Positions 8,786 through 18,394 of a stretch of 64,000 bases of DNA are shown one piece after another (position 1 is the stretch's first letter; every line of letters begins with the position of its first letter). Source of the stretch: CAVXFL01 sp963761015 (GTDB lineage: Bacteria; Pseudomonadota; Alphaproteobacteria; Acetobacterales; Acetobacteraceae); the NCBI GenBank assembly GCA_963761015.1, contig CAVXFL010000009.1:372001-436000 (forward strand). The letters run 5' to 3'. The notes under the pieces were generated by a model. It did no database searches. It was not told where the DNA came from and worked only from the letters and a program-made list of their open reading frames with translations. The position numbers were made by a program, and so were the translations under genes.

Positions 8786-9727
8786 GTGAGCATCGCCATC
8801 GGCCTCGGCCTCGCTGGGTTCCCGTTCTCCGGCGCCGCAGCGTTCTGGCGGTGGGTTGATCTGTGCGAGGCGGGCGGGGCCGATTCGCTCTGGCAGACCG
8901 ACCGGCTGATCAGCCGCGAGCCGATCCTGGAGTGCATATCGGTGATGGCAGCGCTCGCCGGGCGGACGCGGCGGGTGAAGTTCGGCATGAACGTGCTGTC
9001 GATGGCGCTGCGCGACCCTGTGCTGGCCGCCAAGCAATGCGCGACTATCGACGTGCTGTCCGAGGGTCGGCTGCTGCCGGCCTTCGGCGTCGGCAGCCCG
9101 GCCGGGCCCGAATGGCATGCGCTCAACATCGATACGAGAACGCGCGGCGGGAAGACCGACGAGGCTTTGGAAATCATGCACCGCCTCTGGCGCGAGGACA
9201 GCGTTGATTTCAACGGCGCCCATTACCGGCTTTCCGGTGCTTCCATCTCGCCCAAGCCGGCGCAGCCCGCCTTGCCGATGTGGATCGGCGGCGACTCGCC
9301 CGCGGCGATCCGGCGCACGGTGCGGATCGGCACCGGCTGGCTTGCCGGGCCGGAGGCGCCGGAAGAGGCTGCGCGCGTGGTCGCCGCCATCCGCACCGCC
9401 TCGGCCGACGCGGGACGCGCAATCGACGACGATCACTACGGAGCGGGATTCGCCTGCTATTTCGGCCGCGAATCCGATCCGCCGCTGCAAACCGCGATGG
9501 CGGCTTATGTCCGGCGCACCGGCCGCAATCCAAGTACGCGTTTCGCGATCGGCGATGCGGCGGTGATCGTGGAGCGGATCGCGGACTACGTCGACGCCGG
9601 GATCTCCAAGTTCGTGCTGCGCCCCGTGGGCCTAGACGACGGCGCGATGCTGGCTCAGACCAGACATGTGCTGGAACAGGTTCTCCCGCTCGCCAGGTCC
9701 CGTTGGCCGAGGCGCGAGGTCGCGTAG
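8786..9727 (+). CDS. LLM class flavin-dependent oxidoreductase
   Basis: This is a 313-aa luciferase-like monooxygenase fold (TIM barrel, F420- or FMN-dependent). Typical segments are the ADSLWQTDRL strand near residue 35, RVKFGMNVLSMALRDPVLAA, LSEGRLLPAFGVGSP and PLPMWIGGDSPAAIRRT-like motifs. Substrate cannot be predicted. The start is the GTG at 8786, followed by SIAIGLGLAGF. The next gene, a COG3618 amidohydrolase, starts 53 bases later on the same strand behind a good AAGGAGG site, so the two may act in one catabolic route. A 170-base gap with no recognised feature separates it from the DUF1178 gene. Confidence 0.82.
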   Translation: MSIAIGLGLAGFPFSGAAAFWRWVDLCEAGGADSLWQTDRLISREPILECISVMAALAGRTRRVKFGMNVLSMALRDPVLAAKQCATIDVLSEGRLLPAFGVGSPAGPEWHALNIDTRTRGGKTDEALEIMHRLWREDSVDFNGAHYRLSGASISPKPAQPALPMWIGGDSPAAIRRTVRIGTGWLAGPEAPEEAARVVAAIRTASADAGRAIDDDHYGAGFACYFGRESDPPLQTAMAAYVRRTGRNPSTRFAIGDAAVIVERIADYVDAGISKFVLRPVGLDDGAMLAQTRHVLEQVLPLARSRWPRREVA

Positions 9728-9780
9728 CGCCTGCCGCCAGGGTTCGGCAGCGAAGTTGGAACAGCAAGGAGGAAACGTCG

Positions 9781-10829
9781 ATGAACGCGAACACGGCCGA
9801 GCCGCGTCCCTATCCGCACCCGCGCGTCCGCGCCGACTGGCTCGATCTCGTGCGGGAGGACATCCTCGAGCCCGAACTGCCGATCGTCGATCCGCACCAT
9901 CACCTCTGGCACGATCGGCCGTCCGGCCGCTACCTGATCGAGGAACTGGCAAGCGACGTCGCGAGCGGCCACAACATCGTCGCCACGGTGTTCCTGCAAT
10001 GCGGCTGGAACCATCACAAGGAAGGGCCGGAGGATTTCCGTCCCGTAGGCGAGAGCGAGGCCGTGAACGCCGTCGCCGTGCTATCGGCGACCGGCGCGTA
10101 TGGCCCGGCGTGCGCGTGCGCCGGCATCGTCGGTTTCGCCGATCTGCGCAGCGACCGCCTCGAAGCGGTGCTCGAAGCGCATCGCGCCGCCAGCGGAGGG
10201 CGGTTCCGCGGCATTCGCCATATCGTCGCGCGGGACGACGCGATCGTTCCAACGACCTCGGTCGTGCCGCCGGCCAATCTGCTGCGCAGAATCGGCATTC
10301 CTGCGCGGATTGCGGCTGCTGGGGGCGCTCGGACTTACGTTCGATTCCTGGCAGTACCATCCGCAGCTCAAGGAGGTGGCGGCAGCGGCGCGCGCCGCGC
10401 CGGATACGCCCATCGTTGTCGATCACGTGGGCGGACCGCTCGGCTGCGGGCCGTATCGCGACAAGCAGAACGACGTTGCGCGCGACTGGACGGCGGGCAT
10501 GAAGGAGCTCGCCGCCTGTCCCAATGTCTATGTGAAGCTCGGTGGGCTCGCCATGACGGTGAACGGCTTCGACTACCAGGAGGAACGAGAGCCGCCGGGT
10601 TCGCGCCGCGTCGCCGAGGACTGGAAGCCGTGGATCGAGCTCCTGCATCGAGTGGTTCGGGGTCGAGCGCTGCATGTTCGAGAGCAATTTCCCCGTCGAC
10701 AAGGGCATGGTCAGTTATCCGGTGGTCTGGAACGCCTTCAAGCGTATCGCCGCGGGCGCCTCGGCGCCCGACAAGGCCGCCCTGTTCCACGACACCGCAG
10801 CACGGTTTTACAAACTCGATCTCGATTGA
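9781..10829 (+). pseudogene. Amidohydrolase, COG3618 (predicted TIM-barrel metal hydrolase), two +1 frameshifts
   Basis: The protein starts MNANTAEPRPYPHPRVRADW. It has the metal motif IVDPHHHLWHDR near residue 40, typical of amidohydrolase-2/COG3618 lactonase-like enzymes. The frame breaks near 10285 (one extra C in AATCTGCTGCGCAG), continues in the next frame with RLLGALGLTFDSWQYHPQ, and breaks again near 10642 (one extra C). It then ends with CIEWFGVERCMFESNFPVDK and a TGA at 10829. Removing one base at each site restores a full-length family member with no other lesion. It is either a recent pseudogene or an intact gene with two sequencing insertions. Confidence 0.82.
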
Positions 10830-10880
10830 TGCCGCGGGCGTAGTGTTGCCATAACGCGCCGCGCGGCTTCCCCGGCCCAT

Positions 10881-10962
10881 GCGGGCGTGGCGGAATTGGC
10901 AGACGCAGGGGACTTAAAATCCTCCGGCTTCGGCCTTGCGGGTTCGACTCCCGCCGCCCGCA
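10881..10962 (+). tRNA. tRNA-Leu (anticodon UAA)
   Basis: The acceptor arm GCGGGCG (10881-10887) pairs with CGCCCGC (10955-10961), followed by discriminator A. The anticodon stem-loop contains GGGGA-CTTAAAA-TCCTC, giving anticodon UAA. A long variable arm (CCGGCTTCGG region) and the GGTTCGACTCC T-arm mark it as class II leucine tRNA. CCA is not encoded. No integrase or direct repeat was seen at its 3' end. Confidence 0.95.
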
Positions 10963-10984
10963 TTCTCCCGCTCTTTCGCGCCGC

Positions 10985-11902
10985 TCAGGCTTGTGCTTCG
11001 GCGATCTGCTTGGCGACGTCGAGCGCGCGGCGGATCAGCGTTTCATTGGCCTCGGGCGTGTAGAAGCCGCAATGCGCCGCCAGCGTGACGCTGTCGAGCG
11101 CGGTCAGCGGATGCCCCGCGGGCAGCGGCTCCTTCTCATAGACGTCGAGCGCGGCGTGGCCGATGTAGCCCTCGCGCAGTGCCGCAATCATCGCAGCTTC
11201 GTCCACGAGCGCCCCCCGCGCTGTGTTCACCAGAATGACGCCCCGCTTGAGCTTGGCGATGCGCTCTACGTCCAAGAAGCCGCGCGTCTCGTCGGTGAGC
11301 AGCAGGTGCAGCGACACGACGTCGCTCTCCGCGAGCAGGGTGTCGAGAGTGACGAAATCCACCCCCCGCGCGGTCTTGAAACTGCGATTCCAGGCCATCA
11401 CGCGCATCCCCGAGCCGGAAGCGATGCGCGCGACTTCTGCGCCGATCCCGCCGAAGCCGATCAGGCCGAGCGTCTTGTCCTTGAGCTGGACACCCAAAGC
11501 GCGCGGCCACTGTCCGGCGCGCACCCTGCGGTCCATGCGCGCGATGCCGCGCGCCGCAGCCCACATCAGCGCGATCGTTTGCTCGGCCACGGCCGTATCG
11601 CCGTAGCCCTTGATGGTATGAACGGTGATACCGAGACCGGCGAGCTCGTCGGGGTTCATGTAGCTGCGGGCGCCAGTGCCGAGGAACACGACATGCCGGA
11701 GGTCTGGACAGGACCGCATGGTATCGGTCGGCAGCGCGGTGTGATCGTCCAGGATCACGTCGTAACCGGCCAGGATTTGCGGCAACTCGTCCACGGCGAT
11801 TCGCGGCTGTCGGTTCACCCGAACCGGCGGATCGTCGGGGCGGAGGACCCGGGCGAAGACCGCCGCCATTTCCTCGTCCGCGTCCAGGAACAACCCGTTC
11901 AT
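10985..11902 (-). CDS. NAD(P)-dependent D-2-hydroxyacid dehydrogenase
   Basis: This 305-aa protein of the D-isomer 2-hydroxyacid dehydrogenase family (phosphoglycerate or hydroxypyruvate reductase type) oxidises 2-hydroxyacids with NAD(P). The dinucleotide motif GLIGFGGIG lies at 146-154. The catalytic set is visible as the Arg in NTARGALVDE, the Glu in DVYEKEPLP and the His in AAHCGF. ATG 11902 is chosen since homology to the catalytic domain begins right after it; the frame extends 73 residues further upstream without similarity, over the divergent PBP gene. Exact substrate is unknown. Confidence 0.85.
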   Translation of the reverse strand: MNGLFLDADEEMAAVFARVLRPDDPPVRVNRQPRIAVDELPQILAGYDVILDDHTALPTDTMRSCPDLRHVVFLGTGARSYMNPDELAGLGITVHTIKGYGDTAVAEQTIALMWAAARGIARMDRRVRAGQWPRALGVQLKDKTLGLIGFGGIGAEVARIASGSGMRVMAWNRSFKTARGVDFVTLDTLLAESDVVSLHLLLTDETRGFLDVERIAKLKRGVILVNTARGALVDEAAMIAALREGYIGHAALDVYEKEPLPAGHPLTALDSVTLAAHCGFYTPEANETLIRRALDVAKQIAEAQA

Positions 11903-12015
11903 GCCGCCGGCCTCGCTGTTCTCGCGGGATAGTGCGGGGCGGGAAGGAAGGCCGCAAGCCGCGGCGTCCGCGCCATCGACCATCGATTGACGCCCGCGCG
12001 ACCGATCGCGCATCC

Positions 12016-13867
12016 ATGCCCGGCATGTTTCGCCGCCGTCGCCCCGCGCCGCCGCCGCGCCCGTTCCGCCGTCGATCGCCGCGCCCGGCCGAGCCGGATT
12101 CGGTCGTCGCGCGCGCGCCATCCCGCCGGCGGATGTCGGCCAGGCTGCTCCGCTGGTTCGTCATCGCGGCGATCTGGGGAGCGCTGGCATTCGCCGGCGC
12201 AGTGCTGTGGCTGGCGCGCGATCTGCCGCGCCCCGCGGAGGCGCTGGAGGCGGCGCGCCGGCCGAGCCTGACCGTGCTCGATCGCGGCGGCCACGTGATC
12301 GCGCGTTTTGGCGACGTGGTGGGGAATCCGCTGCGGGTCGCCGAACTCCCGCCCTATTTGCCGGAAGCCGCGATCGCCATCGAGGACCGCCGATTCTGGA
12401 GCCATCCGGGCTTCGATCCGCTCGGACTGGCGCGCGCCGCTTGGGCGGATTTGCGGGCCGGGCATGTCGTGCAGGGCGGCTCCACGATCACGCAGCAGGT
12501 CGCCAAGAATTTGTTTCTCGGGAACGAGCGCACACTGAAGCGCAAGGTGCAGGAAATCCTGCTCACGCTCTGGCTGGAGCAGACGTTCAGCAAGCGCGAA
12601 ATTTTGGATATCTGGCTGAACCGCACCTATTTCGGCTCAGGCGCCTGGGGCGTGGACGCGGCGGCGCGCGTCTATTTCGGCCAATCCGCGCGGCATGTGA
12701 GTTTCTGGCAGGCAGCGGTGCTTGCCGGCCTGCCGCGCGCGCCCTCGCGGCTCAATCCCCGCGCAGACCCGGAAGCCGCTGCCGCCCGTGCGCGCGAGGT
12801 GCTCGGGGCGATGGTCGCGACGGGCGCAATCAGTCCGCAACAGGCCAAGCGTGCGGCCGCCCAGATCGACTTCAAGCCGAGCCCGCCGCGCGCCGGCTGG
12901 TTCGCCGATTGGGCGGCCGAGCAGGCACAAGCTATACTGCCGCCCGGCGTCGATGCCGTGCTGCGCTCGACGCTCGATTCAGCGTCTGCAATCGGTGGCA
13001 CAGGCACGGCTCATCGCGGTTCTGGAGGGTCCGGGGGTCAAGGATCGCGCCAGCGAGGGCGCGGTGGTTGTGCTGGATGCGGACAGCGGCGCGGTGCGTG
13101 TCATGGTCGGCGGCCGCGATTACCGCACCAGCCCCTATAACCGCGCCGTTTCTGCGCGCCGTCAGCCGGGATCGGCGTTCAAGCCATTCGTTTGGCTGGC
13201 GGCCCTGGAAAAGGGCGAGCACCCCGACAGCCACGTGTTGGACGTGCCGATCCGGCTGGGCCAATGGAGGCCGGCGAATTTCGAGCACGCCTATCGCGGC
13301 GAGATCACACTGGAAGACGCCCTGGCAGAATCGAGCAACACCGCCGCCGTGCGACTTTTGCTGCGCGCCGGCGGACCACGCGCCGTCGCGGCAGTGGCGC
13401 ATCGGTTGGGCATCGCCGACCACTTGCCCGACAACGCCTCGCTCGCGCTCGGTACCGGCGAAGTGGGGCTGCTGGAATTGGCGGCCGCCTACGCGACATT
13501 CTTCAACGGCGGCCATCTCGTCGTGCCGACCGGACTGGAAGCGCTCATTGCCGATCGGCGCAACCTGCGCTTGCCGCATGTCCTGCCGCGGGAGGTCGTC
13601 GAGCCGGATGCTGCGGCGGCGATGGCGCGGATGCTGGATGCGGTGGTTGCCCGCGGCACCGGCCGAGAGGCAGCGGTGCCCGGCCAGCGCGTCGGCGGCA
13701 AGACCGGCACGACGCAGGATGAGCGCGACGCCTGGTTCGTCGGATGCGTCGATGGCAAGGTCATCGGCGTGTGGATCGGCAACGATCACGGCCAGCCGAT
13801 GCACGGGGTCACCGGCGGCACGCTTCCGGCCCGGCTGTTCAGGCAGATCGGCGAGGCGGTTCGCTGA
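12016..13867 (+). pseudogene. Class A penicillin-binding protein (PBP1A type), one +1 frameshift
   Basis: This is a bifunctional peptidoglycan glycosyltransferase/transpeptidase. The N-terminal tail is Arg/Pro-rich and cytoplasmic, followed by one membrane anchor (about residues 45-65). The GT51 domain has the catalytic Glu in IAIEDRRFWSHPG and the GGSTITQQVAKNLFL motif. The transpeptidase has SAFK (the SxxK Ser), SSN in AESSNTAAV and KTG in GGKTGTTQDE. The frame breaks between the domains near 12978, where one extra base splits TLD from QRLQSVAQARL, leaving the two domains in different frames. All catalytic motifs are intact, so a sequencing insertion is plausible. The ATG at 12016 is a best guess among several. 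Confidence 0.85.
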
Positions 13868-14142
13868 AGCTGGCATGCGATCGAGCCGGCGGCGCCGACC
13901 GGTCGGCGCCCGGAATTCGCCACCGCAACGGCATTTACGCCGTTTCTCGATTGACATTTCCTGCGGCCTACGGTGACCTAACAAAGTAGAAAGATGGTGG
14001 AGGTGTACGGGCGGCCTCGGGAGAGGCCTTCCGGGGTCGGCGTTCGATACCGATAAGCGCGCCGTGGCATGCAAGCACGTGGTGCGGCGCGATAAGCGAG
14101 TGCCAAGGCCGGGATGGCCTGCACGAACAGTGGGAGGACTGG

Positions 14143-15048
14143 ATGAAGTTGAGCTTCAGACGGATGCTGTTGGGGCTGGCGACCCTCGCCTGCGCGTCTC
14201 TGGGCTGGTCCTGGAGCGCCTCGGCGGAATCGCCCCCGGGAATGCGTCTCTACGTGTTCTCGTCGGGGCGGCTGGACATCGATAAATCGGCCCTGCAAAC
14301 CGGGGCAGCGCCTGGCAAAATCATGATCCCCGTCGGGTTCTTCGTGATTCATCACCCCAGGGGCAACGTGATGTTCGACACCGGTAACAACGACCGGATC
14401 ATCACCGACCCCAGCTATTGGGGCCCGTTGGCGGCTATGCTGGACAAACCGGAGAGCCGGAGTCCGGATGTCGGAACGGTCAGGCAGCTCGAAAAGATCG
14501 GGATGAAGCCGTCCGACATCAACTACGTCGTCGTCGGCCACATGCACCTGGACCATGCCGGGAACATCTCCAGGTTCCCGACGGCCACGCTCGTCTATCA
14601 GCGCGACGAGATCATCAACGCGCTGTGGCCGAAGCCTGGTTACGCCGGCCCCTACATTCCCGGCGATCTCGCGCCGCTGCGCGCGCAGGTTGGCTCGGCG
14701 ATGCCGGGCCGGCAGAGGGTCATCGAGCTGAACGGCGACCTCGACCTGTTCGGTGACGGCAGCATCTACATCAAGCGTCAGGTCGGGCATACGCCCGGAA
14801 GCGAGATGATGATCGTGCGCCTGCCGAAGACCGGCACGGTCATTCTCACCAGCGACGAATGCTACCTGATGGAGAATCTCAAGAAGAATCTGCTGCCGAG
14901 CGTTGGCCTTGCTTACGATCCGGCAAACATGTTGGCGGGTTACGAGTGGATCAAGCAGAGGATGGATTCCGAAAAGGCCGACGTGATCTTCGCGCACGAT
15001 CCGGAGGTCTATAAGGCCCACAAGCACGCGCCGGAATATTACGAATAA
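14143..15048 (+). CDS. Exported MBL-fold hydrolase, N-acyl homoserine lactonase-like
   Basis: This 301-aa protein has a signal peptide (KLSFRRMLLGLATLACASLG, cleavage near ASA-ES, residue 28). The metallo-beta-lactamase motif HMHLDHAG is at 133-140 with the downstream His of QVGHTPGSE and the Asp of ILTSDE. The overall pattern (FDTGNN, then YVVVGHMHLDHAGN) is that of the AHL lactonase-type MBL family. It probably acts in the periplasm or outside the cell on a lactone or ester. Quorum-quenching activity is a family-based suggestion, not shown. It is monocistronic, followed by a strong hairpin. The 275-base gap upstream holds no gene. Confidence 0.8.
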   Translation: MKLSFRRMLLGLATLACASLGWSWSASAESPPGMRLYVFSSGRLDIDKSALQTGAAPGKIMIPVGFFVIHHPRGNVMFDTGNNDRIITDPSYWGPLAAMLDKPESRSPDVGTVRQLEKIGMKPSDINYVVVGHMHLDHAGNISRFPTATLVYQRDEIINALWPKPGYAGPYIPGDLAPLRAQVGSAMPGRQRVIELNGDLDLFGDGSIYIKRQVGHTPGSEMMIVRLPKTGTVILTSDECYLMENLKKNLLPSVGLAYDPANMLAGYEWIKQRMDSEKADVIFAHDPEVYKAHKHAPEYYE

Positions 15049-15084
15049 AGACCTGAACCGGCGGTTGCTTACATAGGCTTACTT

Positions 15085-15111
15085 GGCGCGCGACCTTTCG
15101 GGTCGCGCGCC
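15085..15111 (+). terminator. Strong hairpin after the MBL hydrolase gene
   Basis: GGCGCGCGACC and GGTCGCGCGCC form a perfect 11-bp stem around a TTTCG loop, 37 bases after the hydrolase stop and 23 bases before the ABC ATPase start. A T-rich tract does not follow directly, so it may be a weak intrinsic terminator or an RNA-stabilising hairpin. Confidence 0.6.
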
Positions 15112-15133
15112 GCCTCGCTGGACTTGCGATTTC

Positions 15134-16085
15134 ATGCCGCACCCGGAAATTGTCGTCGTCGATCACCTCGTGAAGCGTTATGGTGCGCGCCTTGCGGTGG
15201 GCGGTGTCTCCTTCGCCATCCGCGAGGGCGAAATCATTGGCCTGCTCGGGCCGAACGGATCGGGCAAAAGCACGATCCTACGCATCCTGACAGGCTATCT
15301 GCCGCCCACATCCGGTTCCGTGCGCATCGGCGACTTGGACGTCGCGGAACAGTCCTTCGCCGTACGCACCTCGATCGGATACGTACCGGAAGACGCGCCG
15401 CTTTACGACTGGATGCGCGTCGGAGAGTTCCTGGAATTCATGGCAGAAATTAAGGGCGTTGCCAGACGCGCGGTCCGAACCGCGGTGACAACGGCCTGCC
15501 AGCGGCTGCGTCTCGAAAGCGTGGCGCGAGTTCCGATCGGCAAACTTTCGCGCGGCTACCGCCAACGCGTCGCCATCGCGCAGGCACTGGTCAACAATCC
15601 TCCCATCCTGATCCTGGACGAGCCGACCAACGCGCTCGATGCCTATCAGGTCATTGCCATCCGCGAGCTGATCCGCTCTATGGCGGGAGAACGCACGGTC
15701 ATCGTCGCCTCGCACGTGCTGACCGAAATCGAAAAGGTCGCGACCCGTGTAATGATTTTGCGCGACGGCGAGCTGCTGACCGCGGATGCGTTGGCCGAGC
15801 CGGGCGGCGCCCCGCGCTTTCGGCTCGGGATCGATGGACCGAGCGAGGCCGTGCTGGCGCTCCTGCGGCAAGTGCCCGGAGTTGTTCGCGCGGCCATGGA
15901 AGAGGACGCGATCGAAAGGCGGCGGATTTGTGGTGGAGAGTTCGCGGCCCAGAATCGCGGAGGATCTCGCCCACGCTGTCGTTTCAGGCGGGTTCGGGTT
16001 GAACCAGCTGGTGGAAGAGAAACCCGATCTCGAGCGCATCTTTCTCGACTTGACGCGCCGCACTCTGGAGGCGCTCGCCGCATGA
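15134..16085 (+). pseudogene. ABC transporter ATPase, gliding-type (GldA-like), C-terminal +1 frameshift
   Basis: This is the ATP-binding subunit of an ABC-2 exporter. Walker A GPNGSGKST lies at residues 39-47, the signature is KLSRGYRQRVAIAQ, Walker B is ILILDEPTNALD, and the switch His is in VIVASHVLTE. The nucleotide-binding domain is complete in one frame. Near 15915, after EEDAIE, the frame shifts by one base and the C-terminus continues as VVSGGFGLNQLVEEKPDLER, ending at 16085. That end overlaps the next gene's ATG by 4 bases (ATGA), which supports the shifted frame as the real one. As sequenced, the open frame instead runs on into the permease. Confidence 0.8.
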
Positions 16086-16783
16086 GCAGCTTCATTGCCC
16101 TCCTCAAAAAGGAGGAGATGGCGCTTTTCACCTCGCCAGTCGCCTACGTCGTGATGGCGGTTTTTCTGATTGTCATGGGTTACACATTCACGCTGACCTT
16201 GTTCATGAGCCATGCGCCCGATCTGGTGCATATCTTCTTCCAGATCTACGTGCTGTTTCTGCTCACGATCCCCATCATCACCATGCGCTTGGTCGCCGAG
16301 GAACGGCGGCTGCGCACGCTCGAAATGCTGCTCACCTCGCCGGTCACCGAGACCGCGGTCGTGATGTCGAAATTCCTCGCCAGCATGAGTTTCGTGCTGG
16401 TGATGCTGGGGCTTTCGATTACCTACGCGCTGACGCTCTCGGTCTTTGGATCGCCCGATTGGGGCCCGATTTACAGCGGCTATATTGGTTTGGTTCTGCT
16501 CGGCACGGCGCTGGTTTCCGTCGGCCTGCTGACGTCGAGCTTGGTGAGCAACCAAATGATCGCCGCGCTGCTGTCGCTCAGCCTGTTCCTGCTGTTGTGG
16601 ATCATCGACGACTTCGGCTGGCTGCTGCCCGATCCGTTCAATGCCTTCGCCGTCAATCTGTCGCTACTGGTGCACTTCCGGCCGTTCGCGACTGGCTCGT
16701 TGTTTCTCTCGGATGCCGGGTTCTTTATAAGCGTGGCGTTGCTCGGGCTGTTGCTCAGCGTGCGCGCGCTGGCGCGCCGCTAA
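16082..16783 (+). CDS. ABC-2 type permease, GldF-like
   Basis: This is a 233-aa integral membrane protein with about six transmembrane segments. It opens with MSSFIALLKKEEMALFTSPV, the typical start of ABC-2 permeases of the gliding/NosY-like type. The conserved EERRLRTLEMLLTSPVTE loop follows the second membrane segment. It starts at an ATG overlapping the ATPase stop, and the next gene begins 11 bases after its own stop, so it forms an exporter unit with the ATPase and the GldG-like protein. The transported substrate is unknown. Confidence 0.85.
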   Translation: MSSFIALLKKEEMALFTSPVAYVVMAVFLIVMGYTFTLTLFMSHAPDLVHIFFQIYVLFLLTIPIITMRLVAEERRLRTLEMLLTSPVTETAVVMSKFLASMSFVLVMLGLSITYALTLSVFGSPDWGPIYSGYIGLVLLGTALVSVGLLTSSLVSNQMIAALLSLSLFLLLWIIDDFGWLLPDPFNAFAVNLSLLVHFRPFATGSLFLSDAGFFISVALLGLLLSVRALARR

Positions 16784-16794
16784 GGGGAAGAGGC

Positions 16795-18394
16795 ATGCTC
16801 CCGAAATCGCCGCGAACTTGGTTCGAGGCCGGGTTGTTTGCCCTGGCCATCGCATTCGCGATCGCGGCCGGCGTGATCGCCTCGGACGACCAGACCGCGA
16901 ACATCCTCTATTTCGGCGCTTGGACGGCCGCGCTGGTATTGCTGTTTTCGCTGGCCTTGCGGCTGCCGCTGAACGGGCGTGGGCGATATGCCCGCCTGAC
17001 CTCAGCGGGAGTGGTTATCGCCGCCCTCGCCATCGCGCTGATCGGCAACATCGCGCTGTATCGCCACGACGCGCATTTGGACGTGACTGCGGAGGGCCGC
17101 TACACGGCACCGCCGCAGTTGACCAAGATCGCGCGCCACCTCGGCCATGACGTCAGCATAACTTACTTCTACAACAGCCAGGACGGCAGCGCGAGGACGG
17201 CCAAGGACGTGCTCGCCGCGGTCGCCCGCCGCCATCCGCATCTGCGGGTGCGGGCGCTCGATCTGGACAAGGAATTGGTCTCGGCACGCAATCTTGGCGT
17301 GCGTATGTACAACACGGCGGTTATCCAGTTCGAGGGCCGGCGCACCGAGGTGGACAATACGGTCGATCTCCGGGACGTGGCGTTCGCGATCGAGCGCGTG
17401 CTCAAGCGCGATACGCCGATCGTCTGCTTCGTCACCGGGCATGGCGAGGCGTACAGTCCGCTGAGCCACGTCCATCTCGGCCATCGCGAAGTCATGGGGG
17501 CTGACGAGGCCACCACGATCCAGGCATCAGACACCGGCGTCGATCGGTTGAGGATGGCGATCGAAGCCATCGGCTACTCGGATCGAGGCCTGATGACCGC
17601 GACCGCGTCGGCGGTTCCCGCCGACTGTGCCGTGGTCGCGGATCTCGGGCCTCACAGCGCGTATTCGCCCAGCGAGGTAAAGCTACTTCAGGAGTACCCT
17701 CGCCCATGGCGGGCGGCTTTTGCTGATGTACGATCCGGAATTCGCCGTGACACCGGATTTACAGACGATGCTCGGCATGGTCGGTCTTCAGGTCGACAAT
17801 GGCATGGTTTTGGACCCGCTTAACCATTCGGGGACCGAGGCCGACAAGGTCGCGGTGCCATCCTATGCGTCGCATCCGATCACGGACGATGTCGCGCTGA
17901 CCGTATTCCCCGGCCCGCGCCCGATCCGGATTCTCAGGCCAGTGCCTAAGACGCAGGCTACCGCGCTGGTTCAGACGAGCAAGGACAGCTACGTGAAGGT
18001 TGGCGGGTCGTTCGCGACGCTCGCCGCGGCGCAAGTCGGCGTGCCATCCGAGGCGAAAGCCGACCCCGGACGCGGCCCCAAGACCCTGGCTGTCGCGATG
18101 CAGGGCGTCTGGCCGGAGGGCGGCCAGAACCCGTTCCGCCTCGTATTGGTCGGCAGCGCGAGCTTTGCGACCAACGCGTTCTTTCCCTACGCGTCGAATG
18201 GTGATCTCGCGGTGTCGATGATCCGGTGGCTCGCGGGGGACTTGAGCGCGCCAAAACTGCAGCCGATGACCTACAGCCTGCCGGAAATCCGCCTCTCGCC
18301 TCAGCAGATGCAGGCCACGTTCATCGTGCTGGAAATCCTGCTGCCACTCTCGGTAATTTTGCTCGGACTGCTGGTATGGCGGCGGCGGCGGTAA
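16795..18394 (+). pseudogene. GldG-like ABC auxiliary protein, one +1 frameshift
   Basis: The protein has two N-terminal membrane segments (about 12-30 and 40-60), then a third near 75-92. A large periplasmic domain follows with VSITYFYNSQDG, RALDLDKE and IVCFVTGHGEAY, typical of the GldG/ABC-type uncharacterised transport family, and it ends with a membrane helix and the RRRR tail. The frame breaks near 17697: one extra C separates LLQEY from LAHGGRLLLMYDPEF. Removing it restores the family's GG-L-L-DP core. The last codons overlap the start of the DUF4340 gene. It is probably a working gene with a sequencing insertion. Confidence 0.78.

Noticed and set aside
10881..11000. tRNA-Leu as an attachment site for an island
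   Set aside because: No integrase and no repeat of the tRNA 3' end was found in the window.
13951..13980. TTGACA followed by CGGTGACC as a sigma-70 promoter for the MBL hydrolase gene
   Set aside because: The bases at the proper spacing (TGACCT/GACCTA) are a poor -10, and the motif lies about 190 bases before the gene.
15083..16783. A single ATPase-permease fusion protein
   Set aside because: The open frame is continuous only because of a +1 shift; the true ATPase end (16085) and permease start (16082) are visible in the expected frames.
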